A DNA stretch of 57,227 nt, taken from NCBI GenBank assembly GCA_020445785.1, contig JAGRFZ010000071.1, forward strand, positions 1 to 57,227, written 5' to 3'. Origin of the DNA: Rhodocyclaceae bacterium (GTDB lineage Bacteria > Pseudomonadota > Gammaproteobacteria > Burkholderiales > Rhodocyclaceae). Position 1 is the stretch's first letter, and every line of letters starts with the position of its first letter. The translations under genes and the position numbers were made by a program. Shown one piece after another: positions 52,264 through 57,227 of this stretch. Below the pieces are notes generated by a model. The model made no database searches. It saw only the letters and a list, made by a program, of their open reading frames with translations, and was not told the DNA's origin.

Positions 52264-54039
52264 TCAGAAGGCCACGAGAATCGCGAAATGGAGACGGAAG
52301 CGGCGCTCGTCCTGACCGTAGGCCAGATCCAGCGCGAGGGGACCGGCAGGGCTCTTCCAGCGACCGCCGACACCATAGCCGAGCAAGGGTCGATAGTCGT
52401 CGGCCTCGTCGACGGCGTTGCCTGCATCGATAAAGGCAGCGTAGCCCAGGCCATCGGGCCGCCAATGGGTGTATTCCGCGCTCATGGTGGCCAGGTAGCG
52501 GCCACCGACCACTGCGCCGCCGTCCTCGACGCCGAGACTGCGGTACCCGTAGCCACGAACCGACTGGCTGCCGCCGGCACGGAACAGGAAGTCCTGGGGA
52601 ATGCCGTCGCGACTGGTGGCGACGGTCTTGCCGAGTTCGCCGCGCAGGGTCAGCACGTCACGTTCCGCCACCGGCAGGTAGACCTGCAGGCGGCCATAGC
52701 TGCGGACGAAGTTCTGGGTCGACAGGGCGGCCTTCGCGGCGCCACCGACGCGGCCGTACGCGACGAATCCGCGCCGCGGCTCGAGCACGTCGTCCACCTC
52801 CCGCCAGAGCAGGGCGAGATCGCCGGTGAGTGCCTTCTGGGTGGATGATTCGCTGCCGTCCGGGGTCGTGCGTTCGCGCTGGTAACGGATCGACACCGAG
52901 ATCTCGCCCTTTTCCCACGGATAGGTCCGGGTCACCCCAAAGGCCTCTCGCGACACCTTCAGGCCCTCGTGGTCGCTGCGCTCGTGCAGCGCGCCGAAGC
53001 TGTCCTGATAGCCGGCAGGGTTGGGGGGCAGGAATACGTCGGCGTAGGCCAGCATCTCACGCTGCTCGATGCGCAGGCCGCTCACCAGTTGCCACGCCCG
53101 ACCGAACAGATTGGCGTTGCGGTAGGCAATTTCGGCGCGATAGCCGTTGTTGGAGCTGAAGCCTGCCCCGAGGCTCAGGCGCTTCGGCTTGGCCTCCCCC
53201 ACCAACACACGCACCGGGGTCGCCGCGGCGGCCTCGGGTTCGCGGTCGATCTCGACCACCGCCGACGCGAAATATGGCGTGTTCTGCAAACGGGTCTGAA
53301 ACGCCAGCAGCTCATCTTCGTCGTACGGCGTACCGGGCTCCGGCGGGCGGTAGCGCCGCACCAGGTCCGTGTCGTACAGATCCAGCCCGCGAGCTTCGAC
53401 TTCGCCGAAGCGGAAACGCGGGCCGGGATCGACCTCGACCTGCAGATCGACCGTGGCGGCCTCCAGATTGACTTTGGCGAGGCTGGCACTGATCCGCGCC
53501 GCGGCAAACTCGTGCCGGGTCAGATCGGCCAGCAACGAGGCCTTGCCGGCATCCCAGGCCGACTGGGTGAACGGCGCACCGACACCGAGCGTCCAGCGCT
53601 TGCGCAGGGCTTCCAGCTGGTTCGCCGCCTCGGCGCCGTCCAGGGCCCCGCCCTCGCGCAGGCTCAGATCCACCGACCCCACCGTGGCCCGCGGCCCCGT
53701 TTCGACGGCCAGATTCCAGTCGCCGGCGTCGGCCTTCTCGAGCCGGATCAGGGGCGCGAAATAGCCCTCCGTGGCCAGCAGATTGGCGGCCTCCTTGCGG
53801 GTTCGTCGCGTCAGTGCGATGCGGTCGTTGAAGCTGGCGAGTTGCTGCGAATGGTCACTCTTCAACACCGTCAGATACTTCTCGAGCAGCGGCGCGACGG
53901 CCTCCGGCGCCTGCAGCAAGATCTTTCCTTCGGCGCGTGCCTCGGCGGCAGCCGACGCCAGCCAGACCGGCACCAGCAGCGCGCACACCGCGCGACGAAC
54001 GACAGCCGCCAACCGGCCAGTCGCGCACCAGGTACTCAT
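52264..54039 (-). CDS. tamA: Autotransporter assembly factor TamA
   Basis: A 591-residue Omp85-family protein. Signal peptide near residues 1-36 (cleavage after ARA), then POTRA-like repeats (residues 40-260, including [15 protein letters not shown]), then a 16-strand barrel region starting near [31 protein letters not shown]. The [10 protein letters not shown] motif (lid-lock type) and a C-terminal Phe (AILVAF) are present. It helps insert proteins in the outer membrane. The ATG overlaps the fbp stop (54036-54039). The usual partner tamB does not follow. Confidence 0.92.
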   Translation of the reverse strand: MSTWCATGRLAAVVRRAVCALLVPVWLASAAAEARAEGKILLQAPEAVAPLLEKYLTVLKSDHSQQLASFNDRIALTRRTRKEAANLLATEGYFAPLIRLEKADAGDWNLAVETGPRATVGSVDLSLREGGALDGAEAANQLEALRKRWTLGVGAPFTQSAWDAGKASLLADLTRHEFAAARISASLAKVNLEAATVDLQVEVDPGPRFRFGEVEARGLDLYDTDLVRRYRPPEPGTPYDEDELLAFQTRLQNTPYFASAVVEIDREPEAAAATPVRVLVGEAKPKRLSLGAGFSSNNGYRAEIAYRNANLFGRAWQLVSGLRIEQREMLAYADVFLPPNPAGYQDSFGALHERSDHEGLKVSREAFGVTRTYPWEKGEISVSIRYQRERTTPDGSESSTQKALTGDLALLWREVDDVLEPRRGFVAYGRVGGAAKAALSTQNFVRSYGRLQVYLPVAERDVLTLRGELGKTVATSRDGIPQDFLFRAGGSQSVRGYGYRSLGVEDGGAVVGGRYLATMSAEYTHWRPDGLGYAAFIDAGNAVDEADDYRPLLGYGVGGRWKSPAGPLALDLAYGQDERRFRLHFAILVAF

Positions 54040-55052
54040 CCGCCGCCCTCGCGGGCTTCCCGGTAGCAGCGCTCGACCGCTTCCACTTCGCTGCGCGAAC
54101 CGAGAATCACCGGAATGCGTTGGTGCAAGCGCTCGGGTTGCACATCGAGAATCCGACTGCGCCCGGTACTGGCAGCCCCACCCGCCTGTTCCACCAGCAT
54201 TGCCATCGGATTGGCCTCGTACATCAACCGAAGCTTGCCGCCCTTCTCTCGGTTCTTTTCGTCCATGGGGTACATGAAGACGCCGCCACGCGTCAGGATG
54301 CGATGGACGTCGGCGACCATCGAGGCCACCCACCGCATGTTGTAGTCCTTGCCCCGCGGTCCGGCAGCGCCACGCTGCAACTCGCCCACGTAACGCTGCA
54401 CGGGCGGTTCCCAGTATCGGGCGTTGGACGAATTGATGGCGTACTCGCTGGTCTGCTCGGGCACCTCGAGGTCGGGATGCGTATAGACGAAGCTGCCCAT
54501 CTCGCGATCCAGGGTGAAGCCATGGACACCGTTGCCGACGCTCAGGATCAGCAAGGTGGACGGTCCGTACAGGGCGTAGCCGGCCGCGACCTGGGCGGTA
54601 CCGGGCTGCAGAAAGGAGGCTTCGTTGGGTTCCACCGTGTTGCGGGGGCAGCGCAGCACCGAAAAGATCGTACCGACCGAGATATTCACGTCGATGTTGG
54701 AGGAGCCATCGAGCGGATCGAACAGCAACAGGTATCCTCCCTTCGGATAGTCGGACGGAATTTTCCAGATCCCCTCCTCCTCCTCGGACGCCATCGCCGC
54801 CAGATGGCCGCCCCACTCGTTGGCCTGCAGCAGGATCTCGTTCGCGATGACATCGAGCTTCTTCTGCGCCTCGCCCTGCACGTTGTCGGAGCCTGCCTCG
54901 CCGAGCACTCCGGCCAACGCGCCCTTGGCGACGTTGCAGCTGATCGCCTTGACGGCTCGGGCAACGACCTCGATCAACAACCGCAGATCTGCCGTGACAT
55001 GGGCCTTGCGCTGGTTCTCGATCAGAAACTGGGTCAGGGTGATGCGTTTCAT
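54036..55052 (-). CDS. fbp: Fructose-1,6-bisphosphatase class I
   Basis: A 338-residue class I FBPase, the usual length. [13 protein letters not shown] at 111-123 gives the metal and phosphate site; MASEEEEG at about 87-94 the other metal ligands; [29 protein letters not shown] the substrate site. It hydrolyses fructose-1,6-bisphosphate in gluconeogenesis. ATG at 55052 has GGAG 6 bases upstream. It is divergent from the D-amino-acid dehydrogenase. Confidence 0.97.
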   Translation of the reverse strand: MKRITLTQFLIENQRKAHVTADLRLLIEVVARAVKAISCNVAKGALAGVLGEAGSDNVQGEAQKKLDVIANEILLQANEWGGHLAAMASEEEEGIWKIPSDYPKGGYLLLFDPLDGSSNIDVNISVGTIFSVLRCPRNTVEPNEASFLQPGTAQVAAGYALYGPSTLLILSVGNGVHGFTLDREMGSFVYTHPDLEVPEQTSEYAINSSNARYWEPPVQRYVGELQRGAAGPRGKDYNMRWVASMVADVHRILTRGGVFMYPMDEKNREKGGKLRLMYEANPMAMLVEQAGGAASTGRSRILDVQPERLHQRIPVILGSRSEVEAVERCYREAREGGG

Positions 55053-55227
55053 GATTTCTCCGGGCCGTCGGTGGCTGTCGGGGCGGATTATCCCGCGAAC
55101 CGTCCGCGCGCGCACCGTCGCGTCACGCTGGCGCAGCGTGCACCCGGGCCAGGCGAGGAGCAAGTTCCTGCGCTCAGGTTACTATCCCGACTCGAGCCCC
55201 GCCGTCAGTGCAGTCCGACATCGAGCC

Positions 55228-56502
55228 GTGCAAGCCAATCCAATTCCGCAGCGCGTTCTGGTGCTGGGCGCCGGTCTGACCGGCGTCACCAGCGCCTGGT
55301 ATCTGCGCCAGGCCGGCTTCGAGGTGGCGGTCGTCGACCGCCAGCCGGACGCGGCCCAGGAAACCAGTTTCGCCAACGGCGGCCAGATCTCGGTCAGCCA
55401 CCCCGAGCCCTGGTCCAATCCGTCGGCGCCGGCGACGATCCTCAAGTGGCTCGGACGGGCCGACGCGCCACTGCTCGTGCGCCCGCGCCTGGATCCGGCG
55501 CTGTGGCGCTGGGCGTTGGCCTTCGCACGCGAGTGCCTTCCTTCGCGCAGCGAGCGCAACACGCGCGCCATCGCGGCCCTCGCCATCCATAGCCGGGCCT
55601 GCCTGCGGGCGCTGCGGGCGCAACTCCCACTCGACTACCGGCAGCGCAGCGCAGGCATCCTGCATCTGCTCAGGGATTCCCAGGAACTGCGCGCCGCACA
55701 GCGACGCATGGTGACGCTGGGCGCGCTCGGGATCACCACCGAGCTGCTCGACCGCGCCGGCTGCGAACGGATCGAGCCGGCGCTGGCAGGCGATCTCGAG
55801 CCGTTGGCCGGCGCGCTCTATGCCGCCGACGACGAATCCGGCGATGCCCGGTGCTTCGCCCAGCAGTTGGCGGCGCATGCCCGAGCAGCCGGCGTGCGCT
55901 TCAGCTTCGACGCCAGTGTTTCGGCGCTATGCATCGATCAAGGACGCGTCACCGGCGCGTGGGTGTGCACGCGGGGAGAACGCCGGCGGGTCGACGCCGA
56001 TGCGGTCGTGGTGTGTCTCGGCAGCCACTCGCCCCGATTCGTCCCGAGCGGGTCGAAGCTCTCGATCTACCCGGTCAAGGGCTACTCGGTGACAGTGTCG
56101 CCCGCCAGCCCCGAACTGGCGCCGAAGGTCAGCCTGACCGAGGAAAGCCGGCGCATCGTCTGCTCGCGCCTGGGCGAAAAAGTCCGAATTGCCGGCACCG
56201 CCGAGCTGGCCGGCTTCGACCTCGGCCCCAATCCGTCCCGTTCGGGCGCCCTGCTGGATTGGTTCGAGCGCCACTTTCCCGCGGCCGGCCGCGTCGAAGA
56301 GGCGGAGCACTGGTGCGGACTACGCCCGACCACACCGTCGAACGTACCCCACATCGGCGCCGGCGCCCTGCCCGGTCTGTGGCTCAATACCGGCCACGGC
56401 AGCCTCGGCTGGACACTCAGCTGTGGCTCCGCCCAATGTCTCTCGGAACTGATGCAGGGGCGAGCGCCGCAACCCGATTTCCCGTTTCTCGCGAGGTCCT
56501 GA
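55228..56502 (+). CDS. dadA: D-amino-acid dehydrogenase, FAD-dependent
   Basis: A 424-residue DAO-family flavoprotein. The FAD-binding VLVLGAGLTGVTSAWYL opens the protein after a GTG start (the only suitable start codon near the fold). SFANGGQISVSHPEPWSNP, PVKGYSVTV, and WCGLRPTTPSNVPHIG with NTGHGSLGWTLSCGSA near the end match DadA. It oxidises D-amino acids to 2-oxo acids, feeding electrons to the respiratory chain. No alanine racemase gene is adjacent. Confidence 0.88.
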   Translation: MQANPIPQRVLVLGAGLTGVTSAWYLRQAGFEVAVVDRQPDAAQETSFANGGQISVSHPEPWSNPSAPATILKWLGRADAPLLVRPRLDPALWRWALAFARECLPSRSERNTRAIAALAIHSRACLRALRAQLPLDYRQRSAGILHLLRDSQELRAAQRRMVTLGALGITTELLDRAGCERIEPALAGDLEPLAGALYAADDESGDARCFAQQLAAHARAAGVRFSFDASVSALCIDQGRVTGAWVCTRGERRRVDADAVVVCLGSHSPRFVPSGSKLSIYPVKGYSVTVSPASPELAPKVSLTEESRRIVCSRLGEKVRIAGTAELAGFDLGPNPSRSGALLDWFERHFPAAGRVEEAEHWCGLRPTTPSNVPHIGAGALPGLWLNTGHGSLGWTLSCGSAQCLSELMQGRAPQPDFPFLARS

Positions 56503-56528
56503 ACACCGCCGCGGAGCGGGACCGTGAT

Positions 56529-56978
56529 CTACTTGACGATGCGCAGGTGTCCACCCTTGCCACCGGCCGGTGGTGGATCCGGATCCGGATCCGGATCGGT
56601 TTCCGGCGCCGGCGGCTCTCCGCTGACCGGAGCCTCCGTCTCGGCGTCGAGCGCATGGTCGTGGCCCGGCGCCTCGACCTCGAATGCCATGCCGTGTCCG
56701 TTCTCGCGCGCGTAGATCGCCAGGACGTTTTCGACCGGAATCGAGATCGACTGGACCTTGCCGGCAAAGCGTGCCTGAAAGGTCACCAGATCGTTGCCCA
56801 ACTGCAGGCCGTTGGTGGCATCCGCCGACACGTTCAGCACGATCTGTCCATCCCGGGCATAGCCCGGCGGAACGCGCGTCCGCTCGTCCACGGCCGCGGC
56901 GACATAAGGCGTGAAACCCTGGTCCACACACCATTCGTAGATGGCACGGATCAGGTAGGGTTTGGTGGATTCGGTCAT
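56529..56978 (-). CDS. sspB: ClpXP protease specificity-enhancing factor SspB
   Basis: A 149-residue SspB. The folded domain (residues 1-110: KPYLIRAIYEWCVDQGFTPYVAA, IVLNVSADATNGLQLGND, FQARFAGKVQSISIPVENVLAIYARENGHGMAFE) binds ssrA-tagged proteins. A disordered tail with an Asp-Pro repeat leads to the C-terminal ClpX-binding peptide GGHLRIVK. It lies just downstream of sspA, the usual arrangement. Confidence 0.96.
   Translation of the reverse strand: MTESTKPYLIRAIYEWCVDQGFTPYVAAAVDERTRVPPGYARDGQIVLNVSADATNGLQLGNDLVTFQARFAGKVQSISIPVENVLAIYARENGHGMAFEVEAPGHDHALDAETEAPVSGEPPAPETDPDPDPDPPPAGGKGGHLRIVK
56575..56598 (+). repeat. Hexamer repeat in sspB linker
   Basis: Four tandem GGATCC-type hexamers (last one GGATCG) encode the Asp-Pro repeat in the SspB linker. 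The count can change in frame without harming the folded domain or the ClpX-binding tail. Confidence 0.85.
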
Positions 56979-57033
56979 GGGACTTCCTGGCGACGGCGGT
57001 GCGGCCCAACCACACCACCGCCGCATCGGCCGA

Positions 57034-57227
57034 TCAGCGGCGCATCACTTTCTCGGACGGCGTCAGGGCGTCGATGAAGCCCTGGCGGCTGAAGATCCGT
57101 TCTGCGTACTTCATCAGCGGCGCGGCCGCCTTGCCGAGTTCGATGCCGTAGTGCTCGAGGCGCCACAGCAGCGGCGCGATGGCGACGTCCAGCATCGAGA
57201 AGTCGTCACCGAGCATGTACTTCTGCT
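57034..57227 (-). CDS. sspA: Stringent starvation protein A, 3' part
   Basis: The last 63 residues of SspA, a glutathione-S-transferase-fold protein that binds RNA polymerase. GDDFSMLDVAIAPLLWRLEHYGIEL is the conserved GST C-domain helix with the N-capping SMLD motif. The gene runs off the right edge. It is followed by sspB after 55 bases. Confidence 0.94.
   Translation of the reverse strand, partial: QKYMLGDDFSMLDVAIAPLLWRLEHYGIELGKAAAPLMKYAERIFSRQGFIDALTPSEKVMRR

Noticed and set aside
1-57227. CRISPR arrays, tRNA or rRNA genes, insertion sequences
   Set aside because: No regularly spaced direct repeats, cloverleaf-like segments or transposase-like proteins were seen.

Overview
This window looks like a chromosomal segment from a GC-rich betaproteobacterium, most likely in the Rhodocyclales (Zoogloea/Thauera/Azoarcus-type organisms). 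That placement is inferred from the beta-type porin, the sspA-sspB pair, the fbp-tamA pair, and a complete exosortase A (XrtA/PEP-CTERM) exopolysaccharide locus whose family members match those described in that group. No tRNA, rRNA, CRISPR array or insertion sequence was seen.

Layout. (1) 1-1277: 3' end of argB and a convergent small TPR protein. (2) 1387-6829, plus strand: CapK/PaaK-like adenylating enzyme, polysaccharide deacetylase, a 587-aa protein of unknown function and a secreted protein. (3) 7299-12069, minus strand: two GT2 glycosyltransferases, a glutaminase-dead asparagine-synthetase homologue and a membrane-anchored methyltransferase. The DNA of 7.3-10 kb looks less GC-rich by eye. 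(4) 12103-19842: the acyl/amine module of the XrtA locus. It holds two alpha/beta hydrolase-fold proteins, an ACP with a TTG start, an ATP-grasp protein, an acyl-CoA ligase, a PLP-dependent decarboxylase and a flippase. (5) 19864-26917: a second accessory block with a secreted lyase-like jelly-roll protein, a gene-poor stretch holding a probable gene relic, and a plus-strand run of asparagine-synthetase homologue, low-molecular-weight tyrosine phosphatase, deacetylase and ATP-grasp protein. (6) 47538 down to 26897, minus strand: the 16-gene XrtA exopolysaccharide core. In order it encodes the export lipoprotein, chain-length determinant, tyrosine autokinase, outer-membrane protein, ATPase, deacetylase, FemAB-like protein, exosortase A, GT (TIGR03088-like), amidotransferase, GT (TIGR04063-like), asnB, GT (TIGR03087-like), AlgD-like dehydrogenase, GT4 and O-antigen-ligase-like protein. 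Many of its genes overlap by four bases. (7) 47790-57227: housekeeping and envelope genes. These are a DUF1302-like barrel, a MacB/LolD-type ATPase, a LolA-like protein, a porin, tamA, fbp, a D-amino-acid dehydrogenase, sspB and the 3' end of sspA.

Working model. The core makes, flips, polymerises and exports a polysaccharide that probably contains GDP-mannose-derived uronic acid, since the AlgD-like enzyme has its catalytic Cys at position 268. The assembly is tuned by a tyrosine kinase with a seven-Tyr tail. XrtA, whose PEP-CTERM substrates are not in this window, would process proteins associated with this surface layer. The accessory blocks add an unusual number of amide- or acyl-bond enzymes: four asparagine-synthetase homologues, two ATP-grasp proteins, two adenylate-forming enzymes, one ACP, one PLP decarboxylase and one FemAB-like protein. 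The inference is that the polymer or a lipid carrier is amidated or aminoacylated. No sugar-1-phosphate priming transferase is present, so it must be encoded elsewhere.
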